Source: UMGS1696 sp964457685
GTDB taxonomy: Bacteria; Bacillota; Clostridia; Oscillospirales; CAG-272
DNA: 13,872 bases
NCBI GenBank assembly: GCA_964457685.1
Contig: CAYWFS010000040.1
Coordinates: 1-13,872 of the forward strand
Direction: 5' to 3'
In this document: piece after piece, positions 1 to 5,472 of the stretch
How the letters are laid out: every line of letters starts with the position of its first letter
Numbering within the stretch: the stretch's first letter is position 1
Translations under genes and position numbers: made by a program
Notes under the pieces: generated by a model
What the model was told of the DNA's origin: nothing
Seen by the model: the letters and a program-made list of their open reading frames with translations, nothing else
The model's database searches: none

Positions 1-71
1 AATGAAAGCAATATAAATAATCCGAGTCAAATCCCATAAGCAAAACTGTTTAGAACTTTTCTAAAGGGAGC

Positions 72-119
72 GAGTGGGAGTGATCTATAGCTGAGTAGTG
101 GAGTCAACCATCCCACTCT
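72..119. repeat. Structured intergenic repeat, copy 1
   Basis: The element is bounded by a perfect 8-bp inverted repeat, GAGTGGGA (72-79) and TCCCACTC (111-118), so a transcript could fold into a hairpin. A 32-bp core (88-119) recurs without mismatch at 185-216. The part before the core is similar but diverged between copies (GTGGGAGTGATCTATAG against GTGGGAATGACCTTTAG), keeping the outer stem while the interior varies. I recognise no known RNA family or transposon end. It could be a small non-coding RNA, a miniature mobile repeat or an attachment-like site. Confidence 0.7.
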
Positions 120-120
120 T

Positions 121-156
121 GAGAATTTTCCTGACGGAGAAATTCTCCCTTTATTT
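121..156 (+). terminator. Hairpin between the two repeats, possible weak terminator
   Basis: Positions 121-131 pair with 136-147 in an 11-bp stem with one bulged G (139) and a TGAC loop, followed by CCTTTATTT. It could end a transcript entering from the left or be part of a structured RNA spanning the repeats. The tail is interrupted, so termination would be weak. Confidence 0.4.
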
Positions 157-167
157 AGCATGAATTT

Positions 168-216
168 GAGGTGGGAATGACCTTTAGCTGAGTAGTGGAG
201 TCAACCATCCCACTCT
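168..216. repeat. Structured intergenic repeat, copy 2
   Basis: This copy shares the 32-bp core (185-216) with copy 1. Its closing stem pairs GTGGGA (171-176) with TCCCAC (208-213), and the flanking GAG/CTC can also pair around one bulge. The left boundary is diverged but still complementary to the right one, which suggests selection for the fold. Its GTGGGA lies 97 bp from that of copy 1. Confidence 0.7.
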
Positions 217-234
217 CGTTATTGAATGCAAATT

Positions 235-305
235 GGGGTGGGAATGATTTCGGGAAGATAACCTGTTATCTTCGGGTCACATTTCTCGGCTGTAGAGTGA
301 AGTCG
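235..305. repeat. Diverged third copy of the repeat with an extra hairpin
   Basis: GTGGGAATGAT at 238-248 matches the start of copy 2. GCTGTAGAGTGAAGTC (289-304) resembles the core segment GCTGAGTAGTGGAGTC of the other copies. Between them sits a perfect 9-bp inverted repeat, GAAGATAAC (254-262) and GTTATCTTC (265-273), absent from the other two. It may be a decayed copy with an insertion or a longer variant of the same structured element. Homology is inferred from short matches only. Confidence 0.4.
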
Positions 306-341
306 TGGCAACGAGCCCGCAGCAAAATTTCATTATTCATA

Positions 342-386
342 AAAAGAGAGCTAACTGATTTAGATTAAGTCGGTTAGCTCTCTTTT
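342..386 (-). terminator. Bidirectional rho-independent terminator
   Basis: A perfect 14-bp stem (342-355 with 373-386), extended to about 17 bp by a G-T and two further pairs, has an 11-nt loop. The stem base is A-rich on one side and T-rich on the other, giving U-tails in both directions. It lies directly after the stop codon of the minus-strand gene, so its main role is probably to end that transcript; it may also stop transcripts coming from the repeat region. Confidence 0.85.
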
Positions 387-387
387 A

Positions 388-1323
388 TTATTCGCCTTGC
401 CAATTCAAATATGCCCTCTCACACATGGCTTCGATATACTCTCGCTTTATCAAAGTATCACGCCACTCAACCGGAATGGCTTCGTAACCATACATTGCAC
501 CGGCAAGTCCGCCTGCTACTGCCGCAACAGTATCTGTATCATCGCCAAGATTAACAGCTTTAAGAACACAGTCTTTGTAGTTATCTGTTGTAAACAGGCA
601 CCACACTGCCGCCTCAAGGGTATCAACCACATAACCACTGCTTCTGATCTCATTAGCTTCAAGCTTCGCAAAGTCGGGTTTGAACATTCTGCCGTAGTGA
701 GCAATTTCTTCATGATCCCTGTAATTTTCCTCAGCTCGCCTCAAAGCGATTTTCACTGCACCGAGGTTTGGCTCAGCAAGAAGTTGCAACAGAATGTAGG
801 CATAGATACCGCAAGCCAACTTGGAGCGTTCATGAGCATGGGTAAGAGCAGAAGCTTCAAATATAATCGGCTCCCACTCCTTTACAGGCATCATCTTGTA
901 ATGCGTATAAAGGACAAAAGGATGGATTCGCATAAGAGAGCCATTACCGTTAGAACACTCATCGTCAATACCGCAATCCCTGTAAGAACAGTTCTTCTTG
1001 TGATAATTATGAATGGCATCGCTACATGTACCTCCAATATCAAACATTTCTCCTGTAGGGGTAAACTCATTGTCATAATACCACTTACCGAAGTTGCACA
1101 TGATTTCGTCATAATTGATTTCACCTTTCGCAAGGCTATCGAGAGTACACAACGACATACTCGTGTCATCCGACCATGAACCGGCAGGAACCGGATGTGT
1201 ACCATAACCCAGCATCTCGGTAACAGGCTTTTCCGCAAGCTCTTCTCTGTAGCAAAACTCAACGGGAACACCTAATGCGTCCGCCACTGCATGACCCAAC
1301 ATTACAGCTTTAATCTTATCCAT
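388..1323 (-). CDS. ADP-ribosylglycohydrolase family protein
   Basis: A 311-residue protein of the ADP-ribosylglycohydrolase (DraG/ARH) family, the usual length for a single-domain member. Family members remove ADP-ribose from modified proteins or related ligands using two Mg/Mn ions. Visible motifs in order: GHAVADALGVP at 10-20 (family glycine/aspartate segment), SDDTS at 51-55 (metal-binding acidic pair), GNGSLMR at 126-132, THAHERS at 161-167, and GDDTDT at 260-265 followed by a Gly/Ala-rich helix (second metal site). All main acidic metal ligands appear present, so it is probably active. There is no signal peptide, so it is cytoplasmic. The start is supported by GAGGTG six bases upstream of the ATG. 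It stands alone with its own terminator and has no ADP-ribosyltransferase or nitrogenase partner nearby, so the substrate cannot be named. It uses many AT-ending codons (GAT for Asp), unlike the C-ending bias of the solute-binding protein gene. Confidence 0.88.
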   Translation of the reverse strand: MDKIKAVMLGHAVADALGVPVEFCYREELAEKPVTEMLGYGTHPVPAGSWSDDTSMSLCTLDSLAKGEINYDEIMCNFGKWYYDNEFTPTGEMFDIGGTCSDAIHNYHKKNCSYRDCGIDDECSNGNGSLMRIHPFVLYTHYKMMPVKEWEPIIFEASALTHAHERSKLACGIYAYILLQLLAEPNLGAVKIALRRAEENYRDHEEIAHYGRMFKPDFAKLEANEIRSSGYVVDTLEAAVWCLFTTDNYKDCVLKAVNLGDDTDTVAAVAGGLAGAMYGYEAIPVEWRDTLIKREYIEAMCERAYLNWQGE

Positions 1324-1432
1324 GTTCTACACCTCTCTTTTAATCTAAACGATTAGCGACTTTGATTATCTTTATAGAGCTTCTTTCTTCTTGCCGTCGG
1401 TTGTGAGATACATCAATTTCCCGAGTTAAGGA

Positions 1433-1469
1433 CAAAAACAAAAAAACACCGTGAGGATTTCACAGTGTT
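1433..1469 (-). terminator. Terminator of tRNA-Ser(GCT)
   Basis: A 10-bp stem pairs 1445-1454 with 1460-1469 (one G-T type pair) around a 5-nt loop. On the minus strand it is followed by a run of Ts (A-run 1441-1444 and further As to 1433). It begins ten bases after the tRNA 3' end. Confidence 0.85.
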
Positions 1470-1478
1470 CTTTATTCA

Positions 1479-1567
1479 CGGAGAAGGAGAGATTTGAACT
1501 CTCGCGCCGGTAAACCCGACCTACACCCTTAGCAGGGGCGCCTCTTCGGCCTCTTGAGTACTTCTCC
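1479..1567 (-). tRNA. tRNA-Ser, anticodon GCT
   Basis: Read on the minus strand, the acceptor GGAGAAG (from 1567) pairs with CTTCTCC near 1480, leaving discriminator G at 1479. The anticodon loop is CTGCTAA, giving anticodon GCT (codons AGC/AGU). It has the long variable arm expected of class II tRNAs, and the T arm is GAGAG-TTCAAAT-CTCTC. The length is 89 nt. CCA is not encoded (the next bases are TGA), so the CCA-adding enzyme must complete it. G as discriminator is a serine identity feature. Confidence 0.97.
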
Positions 1568-1572
1568 AGTAT

Positions 1573-1600
1573 GCAGTTGCGACCATCTCATTACAACTGC
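1573..1600 (-). other. Hairpin in the 5' leader of tRNA-Ser(GCT)
   Basis: GCAGTTG and CAACTGC (1573-1579 and 1594-1600) form a 7-bp stem within the leader between the promoter and the mature tRNA 5' end. It lies just upstream of the RNase P cleavage site and could affect leader removal or stability. No function is known to me. Confidence 0.45.
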
Positions 1601-1606
1601 TTATTT

Positions 1607-1635
1607 ATTATAATACAATCGGGCGGTTTTGTCAA
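1607..1635 (-). promoter_or_regulatory. Consensus promoter of tRNA-Ser(GCT)
   Basis: On the minus strand TTGACA (1635-1630) and TATAAT (1612-1607) are both perfect matches to the vegetative consensus, separated by exactly 17 bp. CAAAAAAGCTA directly upstream resembles an UP element. This fits the high transcription needed for a stable RNA. Confidence 0.93.
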
Positions 1636-1727
1636 TAGCTTTTTTGTGTTTTTTTATGATTTTTGAAATATCGGAATCCACTCGGCAAAAATTTTAGTTT
1701 TTCCACCGACAAAAAGCTAAAAAGTGC

Positions 1728-1756
1728 TTGCATTTTTGAGCCGTACATGGTATAAT
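1728..1756 (+). promoter_or_regulatory. Promoter of tRNA-Ser(CGA)
   Basis: TTGCAT (1728-1733), a 17-bp spacer and TATAAT (1751-1756) lie 18 bp before the tRNA 5' end. The A-rich CAAAAAGCTAAAAAG upstream (from 1710) resembles an UP element and matches the one upstream of the divergent tRNA promoter. Confidence 0.9.
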
Positions 1757-1773
1757 ATTTCCGTTATAAATAC

Positions 1774-1859
1774 GCAGAGATATCGAAGTGGTCATAACGG
1801 GGCTGACTCGAAATCAGTTTGCTGGAAACAGCACGAGGGTTCGAATCCCTCTCTCTGCG
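1774..1859 (+). tRNA. tRNA-Ser, anticodon CGA
   Basis: The acceptor GCAGAGA (1774-1780) pairs with TCTCTGC (1852-1858), leaving discriminator G1859. The D-arm segment TATCGAAGTGGTCATAACGG is typical of Firmicute serine tRNAs. The anticodon loop is CTCGAAA, giving CGA (codon UCG), followed by a long variable arm with TTGCTGGAAACAGCA. The T arm is GAGGG-TTCGAAT-CCCTC. The length is 86 nt and no CCA is encoded. ACGCAGAG/CTCTGCGT can pair one or two bases further, but the T-arm register fixes the ends. Confidence 0.96.
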
Positions 1860-1866
1860 TAAATAG

Positions 1867-1901
1867 GTCGGTGGCTTTTGTGGCTGCCGACTTTTTTGTT
1901 T
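1867..1901 (+). terminator. Terminator of tRNA-Ser(CGA)
   Basis: GTCGGTGGC (1867-1875) pairs with GCTGCCGAC (1883-1891), two of the nine pairs being wobbles, followed by TTTTTTGTTTT. It starts seven bases after the tRNA. Confidence 0.9.
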
Positions 1902-2186
1902 TCACCGGTTTTCGGCAGGGCGGATACATTATTATTGAAAGAAAAAACAGCTTCGGCGTTTACACGTTTCACAGCGTCTATCGCCGTTTCATGGGCAATG
2001 GTGACTCTTCCCCGCAGGCTGAACGATGCTTTTCATGTTCTCGCTTTACTCCGATTTGTTTGGGCATATTGAAAAAAAAAAAAAAGAAAACCCGTGTATT
2101 TTTGCAAAATATTGCACAAATAATCGTGAATCACGTTAAAAAATATCACCCTCATATGAGAACTTAGGTAAAATCTCGGTAAATCA
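1902..2186. other. Non-coding stretch with poly-A tract and two palindromes
   Basis: I see no convincing gene here. It holds a homopolymer of 14 As (2072-2085). Two short dyads lie upstream of the solute-binding protein promoter: TGCAA-AATA-TTGCA (2103-2116) and CGTGA-A-TCACG (2125-2135). They lie about 50-85 bp upstream of the -35 box and could bind an activator or repressor. A minus-strand open frame here continues antisense into the tRNA and is probably spurious. Confidence 0.5.
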
Positions 2187-2215
2187 TTGACTTATTGAGC
2201 GTTAAAATGTATAAT
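2187..2215 (+). promoter_or_regulatory. Promoter of the solute-binding protein gene
   Basis: TTGACT (2187-2192), a 17-bp spacer and TATAAT (2210-2215) are near-perfect vegetative elements. A start near 2222 would leave an untranslated leader of about 34 nt, too short for a riboswitch. Confidence 0.9.
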
Positions 2216-2255
2216 TGAATCCGACATATTTACATTTTAAAGGACGGTACGTATA

Positions 2256-3761
2256 ATGAATAAAAAGCTTCTTGCTCTTGTTCTTGCACTTACTATGCTT
2301 GCTCCTTCCGTTATCTCCTGCTCAAACAACGAGTCGGACGAAACAAAGGGCGGCACAACTGTTTCCGGTGACAACACCTCCGTTGACGGTGACTCTGCCG
2401 ACGAGGAAACCGAAACCTCCCGTGCGGACATTAAGGACAGCCTTCCCGAAGACCTCAACTTCGGCGGTGACACTGTAAACATCTACCACTTCGGTACTTC
2501 CGACACCATCAACTACGATACTGTCGGCGAAATGGGCGGTGACGTTGTTCTCGACGCTGTTTACAACCGCAACATTTCCGTTGAAGACAGACTTAACGTA
2601 AAGCTCAACTACATCGAGGGTGCTGCCGGCTGGAACGACTTCCCGAACGAGGTTCTCACTGCTCTCAACGCAGGCACAACCGACTACGACGTTATCATGG
2701 AAGAATCCACAAGACTTTGGCAGCAGTCATTCCAGGGCTACTATCACGACCTCATTGACGAAAAGTACCTCGACCTTGACGCTCCGTGGTGGTACGGCGA
2801 CATGATGGAAGAATCCGCTATCGACAACTCCAGAAGATTCTTCCTCAACGGTGACATCTGCCTTACTGTAATGCTCGGTGCCTCCGCAACATACTTCAAC
2901 AAGGGTATGTTTGAAAACTACTTCGGTGATATAAGTGCCCTCTACAATGCAGTTCTCGATGGAACATGGACCTACGACAAGCTCATGGAATACTGCCGTG
3001 GCGTATACACAGACGTAAACGGTAACGGCGAGCTTGACTCCGAGGATATCACAGGCTTCAGATACGAAACATGGGGTCTCCCGAACCATATGTCCATGTC
3101 CACAGGTCTCGAATACATCACCCGTGACGAAAACGGATACCCCGTCCTCGACCTTCTCAGTGAAACGACTATAAAATGGTCCGAAACACTCTACAAGCTT
3201 CTTTACTCCGACAACATGGCTCAGTTTGACGAAAGCGGTAAGACGTCATCCTTTATCAGCGGACTTTCTCTGTTCCTTCCCGGTACATTCAGCACTGCTA
3301 ACAGCCTCCGTGACGTAGACTTCGAGTACGGTATGCTTCCTTATCCGAAGCTCGACGAAACACTCGACTACAAGTCTGCGGCAGGTACTGCAAACGGTAA
3401 CGGTGTAGCTATCCCCGTAACCATCGGTACCGAAAGAACAACCGACCTCTGTGCGGTACTCGAAGCACTCTGTGCAGAGTCCTACAGAAAGGTTACACCC
3501 GCATGGTATGATACAGCACTCAAGGTAAAGTATGCAGACGGTCTTGAGGACGCACAGATGGTAGACATCATCTATGAGCATATCGGTTCTCCGTTCATCA
3601 TGATGGCTGACAAGGAGCTTGGAACAGGTTCCGTATTCACTTACGGCGTTCTCGGCGATTCCAGCGAAGGTTACTATGTATCCTACTATGAATCAAAGAA
3701 AAGCTCTCTCGAGGCTAACCTTGCCGATATAATCGAGCAGTACAAGAACATCGAGGGCTAA
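2256..3761 (+). CDS. Extracellular solute-binding lipoprotein (ABC importer type)
   Basis: A 501-residue substrate-binding lipoprotein of the ABC sugar-importer type (COG1653-like), predicted to sit outside the membrane and deliver a ligand to a permease. The N-terminus has a KK pair, a hydrophobic core and a lipobox VISC with lipidated Cys22. Residues 23-60 are a Ser/Thr/Asp/Glu-rich flexible linker; the binding domain follows from about 65. DVNGNGELDSED at 253-264 fits a calcium-binding EF-hand/dockerin-type loop, seen in several sugar-binding relatives. AAAGGA lies 11 bases before the ATG. The gene has its own promoter and terminator, and no permease or ATPase follows, so it is an orphan that may share a permease encoded elsewhere. 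Codon use is strongly biased to C-ending codons (GAC, AAC, TAC, TTC), suggesting high expression. The ligand is unknown; oligosaccharide is likely but inferred from the family only. Confidence 0.85.
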   Translation: MNKKLLALVLALTMLAPSVISCSNNESDETKGGTTVSGDNTSVDGDSADEETETSRADIKDSLPEDLNFGGDTVNIYHFGTSDTINYDTVGEMGGDVVLDAVYNRNISVEDRLNVKLNYIEGAAGWNDFPNEVLTALNAGTTDYDVIMEESTRLWQQSFQGYYHDLIDEKYLDLDAPWWYGDMMEESAIDNSRRFFLNGDICLTVMLGASATYFNKGMFENYFGDISALYNAVLDGTWTYDKLMEYCRGVYTDVNGNGELDSEDITGFRYETWGLPNHMSMSTGLEYITRDENGYPVLDLLSETTIKWSETLYKLLYSDNMAQFDESGKTSSFISGLSLFLPGTFSTANSLRDVDFEYGMLPYPKLDETLDYKSAAGTANGNGVAIPVTIGTERTTDLCAVLEALCAESYRKVTPAWYDTALKVKYADGLEDAQMVDIIYEHIGSPFIMMADKELGTGSVFTYGVLGDSSEGYYVSYYESKKSSLEANLADIIEQYKNIEG

Positions 3762-3766
3762 ATATT

Positions 3767-3804
3767 AAAAGAGCTGACTTTAAACCGAGTCGGCTCTTTT
3801 TTTG
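3767..3804 (+). terminator. Terminator after the solute-binding protein gene
   Basis: Positions 3767-3779 pair with 3788-3800 (one G-T pair) around an 8-nt loop, and a run of seven Ts begins at 3797. It lies directly after the stop codon and just before the end of the convergent flavoprotein gene; its A-rich left side may also serve that gene. Confidence 0.9.
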
Positions 3805-3809
3805 TTGGT

Positions 3810-4346
3810 TTATGCTTTTTTACCCATTTCGTAGGCTTCGTGCATTGCGGGGTGGTTTTTTATCTCTCCCTTTTCGTATGCACCCATGCCGTAGATTACT
3901 CCACGCTCACACGCACCCTCCACGCAATCCGCATATCCTCGGAAGCAGGCGAGTGTTGTTTCCGCTGAGGCTTTATCCTCGTCGGCGGCGGTAACTATGT
4001 AATAAAGCTCCTTGTTCTTCACTTCAAGCCAGCGTGCAACCGTTCTGTCGATGACTGCCTTGAGCTGTGCGTCTATCGAATAGAAATACACGGGGCTTGC
4101 AAGGACTATCACATCCGCGTCTATCATCTTTTGCAGAACCTCTTCCATATCGTCATTTATAACACATTTTCCGCTTTCACGACACGCATAGCAAGCTCGG
4201 CAATATCCTATATTTTTCTCCGCAACACGAATTTTCTCGACCTCGTGACCGGATTCTGCCGCACCTCTTGCAAATTCATCGCACAGCAGATCTGAGTTTC
4301 CCTCTCGTCTCGGACTTCCCGAAAGTATAAGTATTTTCTTGCTCAT
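3810..4346 (-). CDS. Iron-sulfur flavoprotein-like NAD(P)H-dependent FMN reductase
   Basis: A 178-residue flavodoxin-fold protein of the NADPH-dependent FMN reductase family. GSPRREGNS at 10-18 is the FMN phosphate-binding loop, and ASPVYFYSIDAQLKAVIDR at 83-101 is the second conserved flavin segment. Cys49, Cys52, Cys55 and Cys61 form C-x2-C-x2-C-x5-C, the compact motif that holds a 4Fe-4S cluster in archaeal iron-sulfur flavoproteins (Isf), so a cluster plus FMN is predicted. Such proteins move electrons to oxidants or other acceptors in anaerobes. Three more cysteines (134, 141, 146) lie in the C-terminal part. There is no signal peptide, so it is cytoplasmic. AAGGAG eight bases upstream supports the start. 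The gene diverges from a MerR regulator, and its promoter has the long spacer expected for MerR control. The electron acceptor is unknown. Confidence 0.85.
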   Translation of the reverse strand: MSKKILILSGSPRREGNSDLLCDEFARGAAESGHEVEKIRVAEKNIGYCRACYACRESGKCVINDDMEEVLQKMIDADVIVLASPVYFYSIDAQLKAVIDRTVARWLEVKNKELYYIVTAADEDKASAETTLACFRGYADCVEGACERGVIYGMGAYEKGEIKNHPAMHEAYEMGKKA

Positions 4347-4407
4347 TTTTCTAACTCCTTACCGATTTTTATTATTCAGTGATGCTTTTTGCGTTCCTCC
4401 AAACGTA

Positions 4408-4436
4408 TTGCATTTTTGTTTTTCATCTGCTATAAT
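4408..4436 (+). promoter_or_regulatory. Promoter of the merR-DUF2500 unit
   Basis: TTGCAT (4408-4413), a 17-bp spacer and TATAAT (4431-4436) give a good vegetative promoter. The start would be near 4443, inside the candidate MerR operator, which suggests autoregulation. The leader of about 70 nt contains the palindrome ACAATTGT (4482-4489). Confidence 0.8.
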
Positions 4437-4465
4437 GATAACACATAAACCTGACTTTAGGTCAA
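4435..4465 (-). promoter_or_regulatory. MerR-type promoter of the flavoprotein gene
   Basis: On the minus strand TTGACC (4465-4460) and TATCAT (4440-4435) are separated by 19 bp, the over-long spacer characteristic of promoters activated by MerR-family proteins. The spacer region contains overlapping dyads: ACCT-N6-AGGT (4450-4463), TGAC-N5-GTCA (4452-4464) and an imperfect CCTAAAG/GTTTATG pair closer to the spacer centre. It overlaps the -10 box of the divergent regulator promoter, so one bound MerR dimer could affect both. Not certain: the cleanest dyad is off-centre compared with classical mer operators. Confidence 0.7.
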
Positions 4466-4511
4466 TAGCTTTCGCAAAAAAACAATTGTAAACAATTTAT
4501 GAGGAAGTACC

Positions 4512-4955
4512 ATGTACACAATAGGACAGATTGCGGAGATGTTTTCTCTGCCCATATCGACCATACGCTATTACGACAAGCAGGGACTTTTCCCCAATCT
4601 CGAAAGAACCTCGGGAATACGTCGTTTCAGTGAGCGTGAGGTTGAGACTCTGCGTATAATAGAATGTCTGAAAAAATCCGGACTTGAAATTAAAGATATA
4701 AAAAAGTACATGGACTGGTGCGTTGAGGGGAACTCCACTCTTCCGCAGAGAAAAGAGATGTTTGAAAAGCAGAGAAAGACCGTTGAAGCGGAAATTGAGC
4801 ATATGAAAAAAGTGCTTGATATGCTGAACTTCAAGTGCCGGTTCTATGAGCAAGCCATAATTGACGGCGGAGATGAGCGTATAAGGAGTCTGCTCCCCGA
4901 CAAGCTTCCCGAGGAAATACAGATAGCATACGACAACGCTCACTCCGACCAATGA
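4512..4955 (+). CDS. MerR family transcriptional regulator
   Basis: A 147-residue MerR-family activator. The N-terminal winged helix-turn-helix covers about residues 1-70, with the family signature TIRYYDKQGLFP at 17-28. A dimerising coiled coil of Lys/Glu-rich heptads runs from about 78 to 112, followed by a short C-terminal region. Cys52 (in IECLKKSG) sits where, as I recall, the thiol-sensing cysteine of Bacillus subtilis AdhR lies, and Cys70 is in a segment typical of the YyaN/AdhR-like subgroup. This hints at sensing of electrophiles or thiol stress rather than metal; there is no metal-binding cysteine pair as in CueR. GAGGA six bases before the ATG supports the start. It reads divergently from the flavoprotein gene, whose promoter has a 19-bp spacer, and is followed after 21 bp by the DUF2500-like gene. 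Subgroup and effector are inferred. Confidence 0.9.
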   Translation: MYTIGQIAEMFSLPISTIRYYDKQGLFPNLERTSGIRRFSEREVETLRIIECLKKSGLEIKDIKKYMDWCVEGNSTLPQRKEMFEKQRKTVEAEIEHMKKVLDMLNFKCRFYEQAIIDGGDERIRSLLPDKLPEEIQIAYDNAHSDQ

Positions 4956-4976
4956 TTTTATTATCGAGGTAAGGCT

Positions 4977-5321
4977 ATGGACACATTATTCTATATGCTA
5001 TTCTTTGTTGCAGCCTGTATAATCGGCTATTCCCTTATCTCCGGAATAATCGAATGGGACAGAAACAACAAAGCCCCCGTTATATCAGAGGAGGTAAAGG
5101 TTGCGGACAAGCGTAAAGTTCGCCACACTCACCACCACAACCACAACGGACACCATCACGTCACCCACAGCACCTCATACTACATGACTTTCAAGGACTT
5201 GAGTGGAGAAATTAAAGAGTTCCGTGTATCGAGAGACGACTACGCTACTTACGACGAGGGTGAGCATGGCACGCTGACCTATCAAGGCACACGCTTTCTC
5301 GGCTTTGAGAGAAATATTTGA
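4977..5321 (+). CDS. DUF2500-like membrane protein with histidine-rich segment
   Basis: A 114-residue protein with one N-terminal membrane helix (about 4-24), a short linker, a histidine-rich stretch at 50-64 (HTHHHNHNGHHHVTH) and a small beta-rich domain at 67-112 ending in GTLTYQGTRFLGFE. The order of helix, basic/His-rich segment, a YYMTF strand and the final GTRFLGFER-like motif matches DUF2500 proteins, which have no assigned function. The soluble part could face outside or inside; Lys/Arg placement does not settle it. The histidines could bind Zn, Ni or Cu, though such runs are common in this family. GAGGT six bases before the ATG and the 21-bp gap from the regulator gene indicate co-transcription, so it may belong to the same stress response. 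Function is otherwise unknown. Confidence 0.75.
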   Translation: MDTLFYMLFFVAACIIGYSLISGIIEWDRNNKAPVISEEVKVADKRKVRHTHHHNHNGHHHVTHSTSYYMTFKDLSGEIKEFRVSRDDYATYDEGEHGTLTYQGTRFLGFERNI

Positions 5322-5329
5322 AAATACAT

Positions 5330-5380
5330 ATCCTTCCGCACGCTTTTTATGACAACGAAAGTATGCGGGAGGATTTTTTC
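5330..5380 (+). terminator. Terminator after the DUF2500-like gene
   Basis: ATCCTTCCGCA (5330-5340) pairs with TGCGGGAGGAT (5364-5374), one pair being G-T, followed by a run of Ts to 5379. The 23-nt loop is larger than usual. Confidence 0.85.
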
Positions 5381-5410
5381 TGCTCTTTCGCAAAAATAAA
5401 CAGTATTTTA

Positions 5411-5424
5411 CACAGTGTTCAAAT
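5411..5424 (+). promoter_or_regulatory. Operator-like repeat A upstream of the ABC operon
   Basis: CACAGTGTTCAAAT closely resembles CACAGTTCAAAT (5483-5494) and the CACTGTTTAAAT segment ending at 5511. It contains the small palindrome ACACAGTGT. It lies about 60 bp before the -10 box, suitable for looping with the downstream pair. It is a candidate site for a TetR- or PadR-like regulator not encoded here. Confidence 0.4.
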
Positions 5425-5472
5425 CAGAACAGGTGACAGATAATTGCACTTCCTTATTTTTCTCTGCGGTAT

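Noticed and set aside
72..216. CRISPR array
   Set aside because: There are only two close copies, the spacing is irregular (97 then 67 bp), the repeats are 48 bp with inner structure, and no cas gene is present.
289..325. Resemblance of a segment with GCAACGAGC to 16S rRNA
   Set aside because: Only a few short words match and flanking rRNA sequence is absent.
397..1179. A 260-codon plus-strand frame opposite the ADP-ribosylglycohydrolase gene
   Set aside because: It is a shadow of the minus-strand gene, which has clear family motifs, a ribosome site and a terminator.
1833..2036. A minus-strand open frame containing LPKTGE, resembling a sortase motif
   Set aside because: It runs antisense through the terminator and into tRNA-Ser(CGA), has no ribosome binding site or start, and no membrane helix or basic tail follows the motif, so it is chance.
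1724..2167. A 147-codon plus-strand frame
   Set aside because: It spans the tRNA-Ser(CGA) promoter, the tRNA gene and the terminator, and includes the poly-A tract as a lysine run. It is not a gene.
2222..2255. Riboswitch before the solute-binding protein gene
   Set aside because: The predicted leader is only about 34 nt and has no visible aptamer or terminator.
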